The translations under genes were made by a program, and so were the position numbers. Source: a virus. Taken from it: a DNA stretch of 64,000 nucleotides. The stretch is from positions 62,001-126,000 of IMG/VR virus record IMGVR_UViG_3300024239_000014. One strand, written 5' to 3'. The notes beneath the pieces were generated by a model. The model had not been told where the DNA came from and did not search any database. It worked only from the letters and a program-made list of their open reading frames with translations. Shown here one piece after another: positions 26,001-34,055 of the stretch (position 1 is the first letter of the stretch; each line of letters begins with the position of its first letter).

Positions 26001-28239
26001 GTTCCTGTTGTCGGTCCAGCAACTCGACTCCTCGCTCTACAGGCTGGCTAAGCGCGCCATGCGCCGCTATCTGACCCGCCCGGTGTCTAACAGCACTGCT
26101 TGGGGCGTTTACGCTGTGGCTGCTTTTGATCTGCTGGTACAAGGCGCCAAAACCGATCTCTTTGGTGCTTACGATGTTAGTCCCACGGTTACGAACGCAG
26201 CACCGACTGGTACTGCAAGTATTAACTTGGGTCAAAGCAATGTTGGCGACATCATTGAAATCACCCCTGCCGTACTCTTGGCCGGTATTACGGATGCCGA
26301 CGGCGACCCGCTGACTGTGGTTGATTTGGAAATCATCTCCGGTACTGGTGTACTTGAGTCGGTTGCCAGCAACCCGCCCACTGTAACCGGCCCTGTCAGT
26401 CTGGCTGGCCCTATCGAGGGTCAGAGCATCGTTGTTGAAGTCGAAACGCTTCTCGAGGGTGCTGTAGACCCAGATGGCGATGTGTTGAGTGTGCGTAACG
26501 TATCGGTTGTTTCTGGCCCCATTACGATTTCTGGCACAGGTCCGTATACCGTCACCGCCACTGGCGTTGGCGCAGCGACACTGAGTTACGAAATCACTGA
26601 CGGTACAGGCAACACCCTTGCTCAGACTGCGACCATGACTACTCGCGCAGCGCCTGTGCTGAGCGGTACAGTACCTGTTGTTAGTGGGTTCACGGGTACG
26701 GTTGCAACTGGTCAGACGATCCGTGTCTCCGGTAGTAACCTGGCGTTGTCTCCGACCATTCTGGCAATCAAAGGTAACGAAGCAGCCGCCGGCACCAAGG
26801 TGGCCGACCACGCGCCATTTGGTCTGTTGGAGCATGGCCCTGTACCAGATACTTGGCGCTTTGCAGGCGACGGCACGATCGTGCTGACAGGTCAGGTATC
26901 TGATGTGGTGGAAGTGTACAAAGTCTTCCCGACGAAGAAGCACTCCGTCTTCGCGCATTACCATCTTCGTTACGAAAATGTGATGCCGAGAGCGAACTTC
27001 CCAGTTGGCGCACAGACTAAGGAACTCCGGTTCAGTCCGAATCAGAGCAACCTCCACAGCACCGGCCTCGTAATTGGTACTGGCTGGAATGCCATTGCCG
27101 ACCAGCTCTGGATCTACACCGGCGGCGGTAGCAATACCACCATCAGCGGTATGACCAAAGAAATGGCTGAGCAGTGGCACACACGCTCAACAGGTGCGAA
27201 GGTCACCAATGGTGTCGCCGTTCTGTCGAATATCGTATCAGGGCCCCTTACTGGTCAGCGGTATAACGAAAACGTTAGCGTCGCAGCCGATTACGACGGC
27301 TTTGGCAATGTGCTGATGCCGTTCTTCATTCGCGACGGTCTGACGCTCGATATGCGCATCCGCAACCTGATCGTACTTGACGGTTACGCTCGTGTCGAAT
27401 TGGGTAACCGCCCGAACCGTGCTGAGTGTACGATTCAGGATACGCAGTACGCTGCCATGGCTGGTAGCGACATTGACGTGAACCTGGATCTGAGCATGTT
27501 CTCTAGTAATGACGACATTTACTTGTTCGCCATTAACGAAGATAACGTGTATTCAAACGCCATCAAGATTCGTGACAAGCAGGTGGTGGCCTACAACCGT
27601 ATTGCCGATACGCTCGGCCTGTCTCGCGCCATGAATAACGGCGCGAGTTATCTCACCATGGATACTGCGTACGCAGCGTCTGTGCTTGAGAAGGCTTGGG
27701 TCGATTACCGGATTGGGTTCAAGGTCAATGGCTGGAATTCCACAACGTCGACCGAAACCGATCTTGGCTTCAGTGCCAGCTTGGCTTCGGCCAGCCGTGG
27801 TAACCTGGCCGTCAACCGGACCACAGGTGCAGTGACGCTCAAATCTCAAGTGAACAACGTTTCGGTAACTGTAGCAACTGTTAACCCAGCGACCTTCTTG
27901 GGTAACCGGTACGATTGGGTGCTGCGGATTCCGAAGAACACCGGTGAGATGATCCAGCTGTATAACGAAACAGTGGCTGATGGTCTGGTGCTCCTGGGTG
28001 AGGTGGCTCGTCCGGCAACGTTCGACAACTTTGCACCTGAGCGCTGGATGGCAGGTTACAGCAGCGCGCGCATGAATGGCGTGCTGTACTACCTGGGTTG
28101 TTTCGGTCACGATGGTCTGCCGATCTTCGATCTGCGTTTGAACGAAGGTTCTGGCCTGGTCGCTTACTCGGAAGGCGGGGTGGTCGCTCAGGCAACCATC
28201 AGTCAGAGTGGTGCGTCCATGACCTGGGTCACGGCGTAA
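23038..28239 (+). CDS. Giant tail fibre with Ig-like repeats and helical-toroid enzyme-like domain
   Basis: 1733 residues from the ATG at 23038, overlapping the preceding stop. Order: N-terminal beta domain (~1-255); two cadherin/VCBS-like repeats beginning NRPPV (~262, ~358), each with DADG or DPDGD and GTGPWxVxxT; LamG-like sandwich (~455-620); a ~400-residue helical domain (~638-1043); two or three more cadherin-like repeats (~1047-1215); two LamG-like modules to the end. The helical part (AWLQTFVAMHRLTGSDIYLT, RAKDLVDYMFNY, PFNHGLPMGVAMAI) has the pattern of six-hairpin (alpha/alpha)6 toroids found in glycoside hydrolases, lyases and epimerases. A host-polysaccharide depolymerase role is the best guess. 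Catalytic residues are not assigned. Confidence 0.75.
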   Translation: MPIIYLGNQAPTAATPVRVYVRNTNLLLASTAPYRAAEGDVITSIYITRGDNINASGSFKGVIYVSDVDDIATATLLKVVAFPLVTAPAWSMQKTTIEPVPLVSGKYYWFAFRNFPGAYVAKPGTMTHQSALATILSTDPDHPSLAGLTFTNVSGGCLVGFEAMNLFGRDTVILGSAQTSPNNHIARDAAQYRAENVRVRFGEFTNRGIRVEVRTNGSFMIHGEGNHTFPVQFSTDSGNTWSPEQAVTVRDATVAAPVTTPNRPPVVAGAAVLPVMQINADNTLTASSLLQGATDADGNAMVIEDLVLTAGVATITGTGPWVVRPTTSAQLTFGYTVSDGNGGTVQQTATALVNRPPVSSGVLSLANTDVGVGLVVSTNDLLANVSDPDGDALTITNVVVTMGTGTVTGTGPYTITGTAAGTLQLAVTVSDGRGGTVVQQVSMQAVTPMVVAQNLAVFNGTSAYSTIENWAPTGKYGVYAVFDTIPTVQDAYLLVDSNNRYISVLGNQGKAQFGALFPAATLPQLPVTKYFSAIVENGKVTFSDGVNDVSVTDPEITLGSTYSVIGKRGSVFSNMSLSTLILFDFQTESNSRVYRADASGQLLSIVAGKANPANINLTAAGTPNAMYEPAELTNINTAAAWSTWYDSTFTGGLVPSRITSPTRVSDFGTLFSGAGQAWLQTFVAMHRLTGSDIYLTRAKDLVDYMFNYTDDKRLSRSEIHLTTTPEDDRYVEAPKQYLYTGDGGTRVTGLAAKGWRRHNGTGWVVDVQTSGLIASGIARLADYMLSQTNLSSYHVWAAQVLTDLRPILNEHDTSWSDTKNTVSVGGFWYYLNVIDGAQNANSFGDTGKLSNPLPFNHGLPMGVAMAIINRWQTVPTYNTKAAAVVDFFRRHWWAGTNSDRLWWAGWDVTANNRKTVDVATAANVDVPSVYWLHKLGYNFSQAEVVAMARGILGAEYAGTGVLHNRIDRVAKDVGDDFAKDDAAQAVGQFLLSVQQLDSSLYRLAKRAMRRYLTRPVSNSTAWGVYAVAAFDLLVQGAKTDLFGAYDVSPTVTNAAPTGTASINLGQSNVGDIIEITPAVLLAGITDADGDPLTVVDLEIISGTGVLESVASNPPTVTGPVSLAGPIEGQSIVVEVETLLEGAVDPDGDVLSVRNVSVVSGPITISGTGPYTVTATGVGAATLSYEITDGTGNTLAQTATMTTRAAPVLSGTVPVVSGFTGTVATGQTIRVSGSNLALSPTILAIKGNEAAAGTKVADHAPFGLLEHGPVPDTWRFAGDGTIVLTGQVSDVVEVYKVFPTKKHSVFAHYHLRYENVMPRANFPVGAQTKELRFSPNQSNLHSTGLVIGTGWNAIADQLWIYTGGGSNTTISGMTKEMAEQWHTRSTGAKVTNGVAVLSNIVSGPLTGQRYNENVSVAADYDGFGNVLMPFFIRDGLTLDMRIRNLIVLDGYARVELGNRPNRAECTIQDTQYAAMAGSDIDVNLDLSMFSSNDDIYLFAINEDNVYSNAIKIRDKQVVAYNRIADTLGLSRAMNNGASYLTMDTAYAASVLEKAWVDYRIGFKVNGWNSTTSTETDLGFSASLASASRGNLAVNRTTGAVTLKSQVNNVSVTVATVNPATFLGNRYDWVLRIPKNTGEMIQLYNETVADGLVLLGEVARPATFDNFAPERWMAGYSSARMNGVLYYLGCFGHDGLPIFDLRLNEGSGLVAYSEGGVVAQATISQSGASMTWVTA

Positions 28240-28253
28240 CTCGATGTTTGGTC

Positions 28254-28290
28254 AGCTACGCTTGGGAAAAGGGTTTTCCTAGGCGTAGCT
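28254..28290 (+). terminator. Long terminator hairpin after the giant fibre
   Basis: About 17-bp stem with two G-U pairs: AGCTACGC at 28254-28261 pairs with GCGTAGCT at 28283-28290, and inner GGGAAAA pairs with TTTTCCT. Loop GGG. The downstream tract is only TTCCTC, so termination may be partial. Confidence 0.65.
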
Positions 28291-28326
28291 TTCCTCATCT
28301 AACGTATTTTAAAGGAGGGTTTAGAC

Positions 28327-29709
28327 ATGCCGGTTATTGCAACACCGCCAGGTCAGCATCCAGGTCCGTGGCAGCTCACGATCCCTGAAGCAGGGTCGGT
28401 AACACTGCGGTACCGCGTTTCAGACGGTAAAGGCGGGTTCTTCACTCGCACGGCCATCGCATCTGCCATCGTACCTGTGGTCGGGTATGACTACTACGCC
28501 AATAAGTTCGGCCTCTATCGCAAAACTGTGAACTCGCTGGCCGCGTTTTTGACAGTGCCATCTCACTCGGTCGTTGCGGGCACAGTGTCCGACGAATGGC
28601 GGTTCGGTATCAAACTTAAAACCTGGGAGCCTTACACAGCTGGTACCCAAGGCATTGCTTGTCTATGTCGAGGTACGACGTCGAACACAGAAGAGGTCTT
28701 CATCATCAGTAACCTGGGACCGATCTCGATCAAGTATGTCGGCGGTACCACGGTAACTTTGACTGGAAACCATGGGATTCAACTTGGTCAGCGCGTTGAT
28801 TTTCGTTTGATTGTACCGTCAGTTGTCGGTCAACCAATCGAACTTTACGCCAGGATTAACAACGGCGCTGAATTTCTGATGGGTAGTGCGCTGACGCCTG
28901 CATCGTCTGGATTCAATCCGAATCGTTGGCTCTCCGGTAACCAGGGCATCAACGGGATGCTGTTCTACGTAGAGCGGTATCGTGATGGCGTACCTCTTTA
29001 CCAGTTCACGTTTAATGACTTCTGGTCCACGACGTTCTTGTCGCGTCACGATCCTCAGGTAACCGCAGTCTTGACAAAAGTCAGCGGCCACATTGAGCCT
29101 CAGGTGGATGTCACTGAATGGACGCCAGCGACGCCGGCTGACGACTTAGTCGCTGTAACACGTGTCACGACGGCGTCGCTGTCGGTCGATCGACGGATGG
29201 TGCTGACGGGTATTAGCGCACGACCTGCTGGCGTTGCCAGGCGTTATCTGTCGTGGGTGCGCACTCACGACCTGACGTACGACCTGGGTCTTTGCAGTAT
29301 CGGCACCACCGAAACCGTTCGGTTCAATGCCGATGGATCGATCAGCGCGCGTGTTACTGGCATGAGCAGCACTGTCGTAATGCGACCTGCCGGTCCTCAT
29401 GTCTTGACGGGCACGAAGCAGTTGATCGAATTGGTCGTGACTGATGACCGTTTCCAGGTCAAGGTGGATGGTGTGTTGGTTGCTGAACACGTGGCCAATG
29501 GTCTGTCGTTCATTCCTGGCCAATACCTGGAAGGTGCGTCTGGTACCACCATCTGGCGCGGTCGCCTGTACAACCTCGCAGTGTACAACGACGACACCCT
29601 GATTGAGTACTGGCCATTGGATGTAGGCGAAGGAGTCGGTGTAATGACCAACACAGTTGGTACTGCTGTTGCGACATTGGGTTCTGCCAATACGTGGGTC
29701 CACGGATAA
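28327..29709 (+). CDS. Fibre protein related to the giant fibre C-terminus
   Basis: 460 residues, AAAGGAGG upstream. It begins with what looks like the end of a cadherin-like repeat (TLRYRVSDGKGGFFTRTA), followed by two LamG-like sandwiches. The first shares a clear pattern with the last module of the 1733-residue fibre: (R)xDxxxRIPxxxGxxIxLYxxxxxxxxxxGxxxxPAxxxFxPxRWxxGxxxxxGxLxY. The gene thus looks like a detached or duplicated C-terminal piece of that fibre with its own ribosome site. The likely role is a tip adhesin. It is followed by a strong terminator. Confidence 0.65.
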   Translation: MPVIATPPGQHPGPWQLTIPEAGSVTLRYRVSDGKGGFFTRTAIASAIVPVVGYDYYANKFGLYRKTVNSLAAFLTVPSHSVVAGTVSDEWRFGIKLKTWEPYTAGTQGIACLCRGTTSNTEEVFIISNLGPISIKYVGGTTVTLTGNHGIQLGQRVDFRLIVPSVVGQPIELYARINNGAEFLMGSALTPASSGFNPNRWLSGNQGINGMLFYVERYRDGVPLYQFTFNDFWSTTFLSRHDPQVTAVLTKVSGHIEPQVDVTEWTPATPADDLVAVTRVTTASLSVDRRMVLTGISARPAGVARRYLSWVRTHDLTYDLGLCSIGTTETVRFNADGSISARVTGMSSTVVMRPAGPHVLTGTKQLIELVVTDDRFQVKVDGVLVAEHVANGLSFIPGQYLEGASGTTIWRGRLYNLAVYNDDTLIEYWPLDVGEGVGVMTNTVGTAVATLGSANTWVHG

Positions 29710-29718
29710 GTGTCATAG

Positions 29719-29743
29719 CGGGAGGGTCGAAAAGACCCTCCCG
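29719..29743 (+). terminator. Strong rho-independent terminator
   Basis: CGGGAGGGTC/GACCCTCCCG, 10-bp stem with GAAAA loop, followed by TTTTTTCTTTTT. Confidence 0.9.
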
Positions 29744-29843
29744 TTTTTTCTTTTTGCTTATGTAAAAAATTACCGAATTTATATGAACGGCTTCGTTTTT
29801 CATACCGACCAGGCAGGTAACGTCCCCTTACAGGAGCAGAGAG

Positions 29844-31922
29844 ATGCCTCAGAATTTGGTGATTAAGTACCCTCTTGACCTGTCAGGGAATAACCCCACG
29901 AACCTGGTCAAGAATGAACCGCACACGATTGAGCCTACGGCCACGAATCGCGGTTTTGCATTGAACTACGGCCCTTTCTACACCAAGAGTGTAGTGGTCA
30001 AACACGTGGAATCAGGGAACTACCTGAGACCACGCCTGGATTACCTGTGCCTCCATCTGGATGAAATCGCTACGCGTGAATCTGGATACGAGGTCTGCAT
30101 CGCCATCCTCATTACCAACCAGACCTACAATGGTGAATTTGAAGTCACCTATCAGGTCGTGGGTGGCGAGTACAGTAGCTACGTGTCAGTGATTCAGCAG
30201 CTGGTAGAAGCACTCCAGCTCGATGACCGTCCTGTCAAGTGGGGCGATGTGATTGGTAAGCAGGATGAATACCCACCTGCGCCACACCTGCATACCCCGG
30301 ATGATCTGTACGGCTTTGAATTCCTTGTTGACGCATTGATGCGTCTGCACCAGGCGATTCTGCACGGCGATGCAACAGATCATGCGCAGATGAGACAAAA
30401 CATTCTCAATGCGCGCGCTTACGCCGAGCAATTGGCCGCCGGTGTACGCGAAGTCCTCGATCTTCACGTTACCAACCAGAACGATCCTCACAACGTCACT
30501 AAACTCCAGGTGGGTTTGGGGAATGTCGATAACTTTGCTACCGCCACGCCAGAAGAAGCGGCCAGTGCAACGGTGGCTAATAAGTTCCTGACGCCAGCGT
30601 TGTTGCATGGGGCAATACCGAACAGTTTGCCGATTACCCAGATCAATGGCGAAATTCAGCGTTTGTGGGACGCCATCAACGCCATCAACGCCATCCTCGC
30701 CCTCGGCAAGGGCACCACCACGATCTGGAACACCCTGACTGCGTGGTCGACACTGCGTCAGACGATGGCGGTGGCAAGTCGTAGCACGACTGTGCTTATC
30801 CCGGCTGGCCCGGATCGAACCAGTTCGTGGAATACTTCTTTCACAACTGCGTGGTCGTCTGATCGCCTGACAAACCGCATGACATCCATCGGTAGCAACT
30901 GGAACACGTCCTTCACTCAGAACACGACACGAACTACAAACGTGTCGGTGGTGACGGTATGGAACACCAATACGTCCCGCAACACCGGGTACAGTAAGGT
31001 GACCCAGACGTCTGAGAATATCGTGCAGAACACGTCAGTGTCATCAAGTAAGATCACGTCGTATCAGACCAGTTGGACGACGGAGATGGGGGTGGTAACC
31101 CGTACTTCTTCGTGGGTGACCGGTTTCTATTCGATCGCTTATATCGGACGTGAAACGTCGACTACAAACTACCAACAAGTATGGCAGGAACAGTCGAAGA
31201 ACACGAACACGTCGTGGTACAGTTACACTCCCATTGTGTCGTACCGTGCAGATGGGGCCGGCGGTAACGGGTGGCAAACGGTAGGTTTTACCCGTACGCT
31301 TAAATCACGTACGACGTCAACGACCGTAGGGCCGAGCAGCCGTGCCACGCAAACGACCTTTGCCACTGAATGGACCAGTGGTGGTTTCCGTCAGATGATC
31401 ATGACATGGAAAACCACGAGTACGCAGATTGGTGGCAACGTGTCGGCGTATGTCAGTACGACCTTCAACACTAACTTCTACACTGCGTTCCCGAAAGAAA
31501 GGTCCACATCGACCACAGTCTCGTCGCCGAACCTGGTACCTATGAGTCGCCAGACCAGCAAAACGACCAACACCACATTTAGTCGTGTGACATCGTTTAA
31601 CCAATCGCGCGACACCACCACGGCATGGACCATTGCTACGTCTTGGGCTACTCAGTATTCCAAGACAACCGCATGGGATCGTACCACGGACGTGATCACC
31701 AACATTGTTCAACAGACCAGTAATGCAGCAATGGTGCAAACCAACTTCAATACTGCTGTTGCAATGTCCAAAAGTACATCTGTGGTCACATCTGTGACAG
31801 TGGCTGGAGATAGCGAACGCCATAGTTCACGCCAGACCTCTTGGGATTCGACGTGGGGTACTGAGGCGAACACCAGCCAGATGACCCAGTTCATCCGCAA
31901 CACGCAGACGAGCTTTACGTAA
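29844..31922 (+). CDS. Tail fibre with Thr/Ser/Trp-rich repetitive shaft
   Basis: 692 residues, AGGAG site. Residues 1-190 are the same virion-anchor domain as in the fibre at 10654 (YPLDLSGNNP, FYTKSVVVKHVESG, GEFEVTYQVVGGEYS). One DPHNVTKLQVGLGNVDNF repeat (~213) follows, then a helical linker (WDAINAINAILALGKG). From ~295 to the end the chain is highly biased: Thr, Ser, Asn and Trp in irregular repeats such as TSSWNTSFTTAW, TVWNTNTS, TSYQTSWTTEMG, SRQTSWDSTWG, about 400 residues. Such composition suits a long beta-solenoid or coil and offers many hydroxyl acceptors. Six genes downstream encode sugar-transfer-like and radical SAM enzymes. Confidence 0.8.
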   Translation: MPQNLVIKYPLDLSGNNPTNLVKNEPHTIEPTATNRGFALNYGPFYTKSVVVKHVESGNYLRPRLDYLCLHLDEIATRESGYEVCIAILITNQTYNGEFEVTYQVVGGEYSSYVSVIQQLVEALQLDDRPVKWGDVIGKQDEYPPAPHLHTPDDLYGFEFLVDALMRLHQAILHGDATDHAQMRQNILNARAYAEQLAAGVREVLDLHVTNQNDPHNVTKLQVGLGNVDNFATATPEEAASATVANKFLTPALLHGAIPNSLPITQINGEIQRLWDAINAINAILALGKGTTTIWNTLTAWSTLRQTMAVASRSTTVLIPAGPDRTSSWNTSFTTAWSSDRLTNRMTSIGSNWNTSFTQNTTRTTNVSVVTVWNTNTSRNTGYSKVTQTSENIVQNTSVSSSKITSYQTSWTTEMGVVTRTSSWVTGFYSIAYIGRETSTTNYQQVWQEQSKNTNTSWYSYTPIVSYRADGAGGNGWQTVGFTRTLKSRTTSTTVGPSSRATQTTFATEWTSGGFRQMIMTWKTTSTQIGGNVSAYVSTTFNTNFYTAFPKERSTSTTVSSPNLVPMSRQTSKTTNTTFSRVTSFNQSRDTTTAWTIATSWATQYSKTTAWDRTTDVITNIVQQTSNAAMVQTNFNTAVAMSKSTSVVTSVTVAGDSERHSSRQTSWDSTWGTEANTSQMTQFIRNTQTSFT

Positions 31923-31937
31923 CAAACTCACCTATGT

Positions 31938-31955
31938 AGGGGGCTTCGGCCCCCT
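31938..31955 (+). terminator. Terminator after the repetitive fibre
   Basis: AGGGGGC/GCCCCCT, 7-bp stem with the very stable TTCG tetraloop, followed by CATTTATT. Partial readthrough would feed the modification genes. Confidence 0.7.
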
Positions 31956-31976
31956 CATTTATTCCGGAAGTTGAAA

Positions 31977-32225
31977 ATGGACAAATCCGTTGCTATCGAA
32001 TTTGAAAAGCTCAACACACGCGTTGCCGAGCTTGAAAAGCGCCTGGTTGCTGCTGAGGAACAGGCAAAGAACGCCGAGCAATTGGCACAAGAGTCGTTGC
32101 GCCTTGTTGAACGTGCGTCATCGCTCCTGGTGGAACATATCGCTACCTTCGATACCCGTGTGGCGGAAGCCTCGGATATTATCGTGGCTCGTGTGACCAA
32201 GCAGATCCCGCACTTGATGTTGTAA
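31977..32225 (+). CDS. Small coiled-coil protein
   Basis: 82 residues from the ATG at 31977 (GGAAG upstream); a TTG two codons earlier is less likely. Nearly the whole chain is a heptad-patterned helix (FEKLNTRVAELEKRLVAAEE and on) ending in ARVTKQIPHLML. It lies between the repetitive fibre and the modification block, so it may be a fibre chaperone, a trimerising cap or an adaptor that recruits the enzymes. No direct evidence distinguishes these. Confidence 0.6.
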   Translation: MDKSVAIEFEKLNTRVAELEKRLVAAEEQAKNAEQLAQESLRLVERASSLLVEHIATFDTRVAEASDIIVARVTKQIPHLML

Positions 32226-32240
32226 CGGAGTAGTTGACCC

Positions 32241-33104
32241 ATGAGTGATAGCAATAAAAAGAAAAAGGCTTCGTTGGACATTGTCCTGGCTAACACTTAT
32301 GCTTCTGAAGCCAATAAGGTAGCACACAGCGGGTACCTGACTCGCGCCGGTAAGATTCGTGAATCAAACCGCATTGCTGAGCTGCTGGTGGCCGGGGCCG
32401 CGAAGCGCAAGATCAAAATCCAGTACGATATTGCTTACGATGGCCATCCTCATGAGTTATCGTTCACGGAATGCTTTGGTGGCATGGGTGGTGTTTATAT
32501 CAGACCTGCGGACAGCAACCTGTCGCGGCAGATGCTGGCTTCACCGTTTAGAGCAACTCGTGATATCAACTTTCTCTTGAATGCTGAAGACAAATACGCG
32601 CAGCTACCCATCCACTGTCCGGTTGATCACGTGATCTTCCTGCCCGGTACGAACCTTCTGGATCGGTATAAGGCCGAAGTGTTCCGACCCTATTACAGAG
32701 AAGGCGTTAAGGTCAAACCACACCCCATCACGAGCGAGTATTTCCGTTTTCTGCTCCTGCGTGAATTTGGTTCAGACGTCCTTCCTCTTAAGGGTTCGGC
32801 ACAGTCGATCCTAAAGCAGGTGAAAGAAGTCACCGTGACGCAGCACACGGAGATGGGTCTTTACGCCCTATTGCAAGGCAAGAAGGTTAACGTCATCCCA
32901 GCAATGAAGGGACTGTTACCGGTGTACCGGTACTTCTACGAAACAGGTGAGCGCCTCAAGGAGGTGTTGTCGTCCCACCTGTCGGGTTTGTTCTTCATGA
33001 ACGATAACATCGAAGAACAGATCGAAGAATGGTTCGATTATTATCAATCCCAGTCCCAACTGCGTCAAACACGTTTCTTCGACGTGTTTGGAGGTAAACG
33101 ATGA
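32241..33104 (+). CDS. GT-B-like glycosyl- or glycerophosphotransferase (KPHP motif)
   Basis: 287 residues, ACGGAG site. The C-terminal half carries KVKPHPITSEY (157-167) and then VTVTQHTEMGLYALLQGKKV (~200-219). This KPHP followed by a S/T-x-x-x-E/S-A-L-x-x-GK-x-V segment is the nucleotide-sugar-side signature of capsule/teichoic-acid-type transferases and related surface-carbohydrate enzymes. The N-terminus is Lys-rich and soluble, with no membrane segment. The gene overlaps the next by 4 bases (ATGA), so the five downstream genes are translationally coupled to it. Donor and acceptor are unknown. The assignment rests on motif pattern, so it could be a divergent member. Confidence 0.6.
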   Translation: MSDSNKKKKASLDIVLANTYASEANKVAHSGYLTRAGKIRESNRIAELLVAGAAKRKIKIQYDIAYDGHPHELSFTECFGGMGGVYIRPADSNLSRQMLASPFRATRDINFLLNAEDKYAQLPIHCPVDHVIFLPGTNLLDRYKAEVFRPYYREGVKVKPHPITSEYFRFLLLREFGSDVLPLKGSAQSILKQVKEVTVTQHTEMGLYALLQGKKVNVIPAMKGLLPVYRYFYETGERLKEVLSSHLSGLFFMNDNIEEQIEEWFDYYQSQSQLRQTRFFDVFGGKR

Positions 33105-34054
33105 TTCTGTTCTCCTGCACTAACCGCGCTTATCAGGACGTGTCCTTGGTTTGGGCTCATTCGTTCAAGAACAGCTGCGAGAAGTTCGAAAACAATAAGA
33201 AGTTCACACCAATTCTTTTTTGCACGACCGATGTCGATACCGAACTCTTTGCTGATACAGGCATTGAAATTCGGTACTTGCCCACCATTGGTGGGGTGGA
33301 AGAAGGATTGTTCAATCAGACGACCACCGAAGGGATGGTGATGCGACTGAAAGCCATGGATCTCTTGCACGCTGAAGGCGTGGAAAAGGTCGCGTACATG
33401 GACACAGACACTTTGATCCGTGGTGACATCAGTGAATTGTTGTTGGCACCACTGACGCCCGAGAAACCAATAGCAGCGGCTTCCGACTTCGTGTACATCG
33501 ATGACGACCGCCTGGGATCGACGTACCAACAAATCGTCCCCGATTATCCGCGCAGAACATCGATCAACAAGAAGTACTTCAACTCCGGTGTGATGGTTCT
33601 GCTTCTAAGGCCGTTGGTGGAAGAAACCAAACGCTACGGCTGTACGTCGTTGGAATCCTTTTATCTGAAGCACAAGGAAATGTGCCGGTTCCCTGATCAA
33701 GACGCACTCAATAAGCTGGCAAGGGAATATGTCGGCCTACCGCGTCGGTACAACTTCTTCCCTGAGCTGCACATCTTCGCGATCATGTCCAGTGATGAAC
33801 TAATGCACCACCGTGCACGTATCTTCCGTGAAGGGGTGATCGTGCACTTCTTGTCATTGTTCAAACCCTGGGTCAAACATGATTATGTTAACACGGCAAC
33901 AATGCAAGTCCCATTTGAAATGTACTGGGAAGCATTGAAGCCCATCCGACACAAGCTGTCGCCTTCGTTCGTTGAAAATGTGCGTTATAACGTGGAAACG
34001 CATCGCATCATCATCGAGCAGGCCAGACACGGTCATTACAACGCCGAGGATTAA
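33101..34054 (+). CDS. Glycosyltransferase family 8-like enzyme, copy 1
   Basis: 317 residues; GGAGG upstream and a 4-base overlap with the preceding gene. GT-A fold features: short beta strand MILFSCTNRAY, then EGMVMRLKAMDLL, the metal-binding DxD in VAYMDTDTLIRGD (D101, D103), INKKYFNSGVMVLLLRP, FPDQDALN, and HFLSLFKPW near residue 253. These are the hallmarks of glycogenin/LgtC-type retaining transferases. Two more genes in the block (34781 and 35748) share the same start, DxD, FN(S/A)GVM and QDPLN/QDALN landmarks. The substrate is unknown; location suggests a virion protein or a surface glycan. Confidence 0.8.
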   Translation: MILFSCTNRAYQDVSLVWAHSFKNSCEKFENNKKFTPILFCTTDVDTELFADTGIEIRYLPTIGGVEEGLFNQTTTEGMVMRLKAMDLLHAEGVEKVAYMDTDTLIRGDISELLLAPLTPEKPIAAASDFVYIDDDRLGSTYQQIVPDYPRRTSINKKYFNSGVMVLLLRPLVEETKRYGCTSLESFYLKHKEMCRFPDQDALNKLAREYVGLPRRYNFFPELHIFAIMSSDELMHHRARIFREGVIVHFLSLFKPWVKHDYVNTATMQVPFEMYWEALKPIRHKLSPSFVENVRYNVETHRIIIEQARHGHYNAED

Positions 34055-34055
34055 C

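Noticed and set aside
25393-27180. 595-residue open frame on the minus strand inside the giant fibre gene
   Set aside because: It is antisense to a strongly supported coding sequence, has no ribosome site, and its product is Arg/His-rich and low in fold-like patterns; it reflects codon bias of the plus strand.
30660-30720. Direct repeat in the fibre linker (GCCATCAACGCCATCAACGCC)
   Set aside because: It encodes an AINAINAI helix repeat within the fibre and needs no separate explanation.
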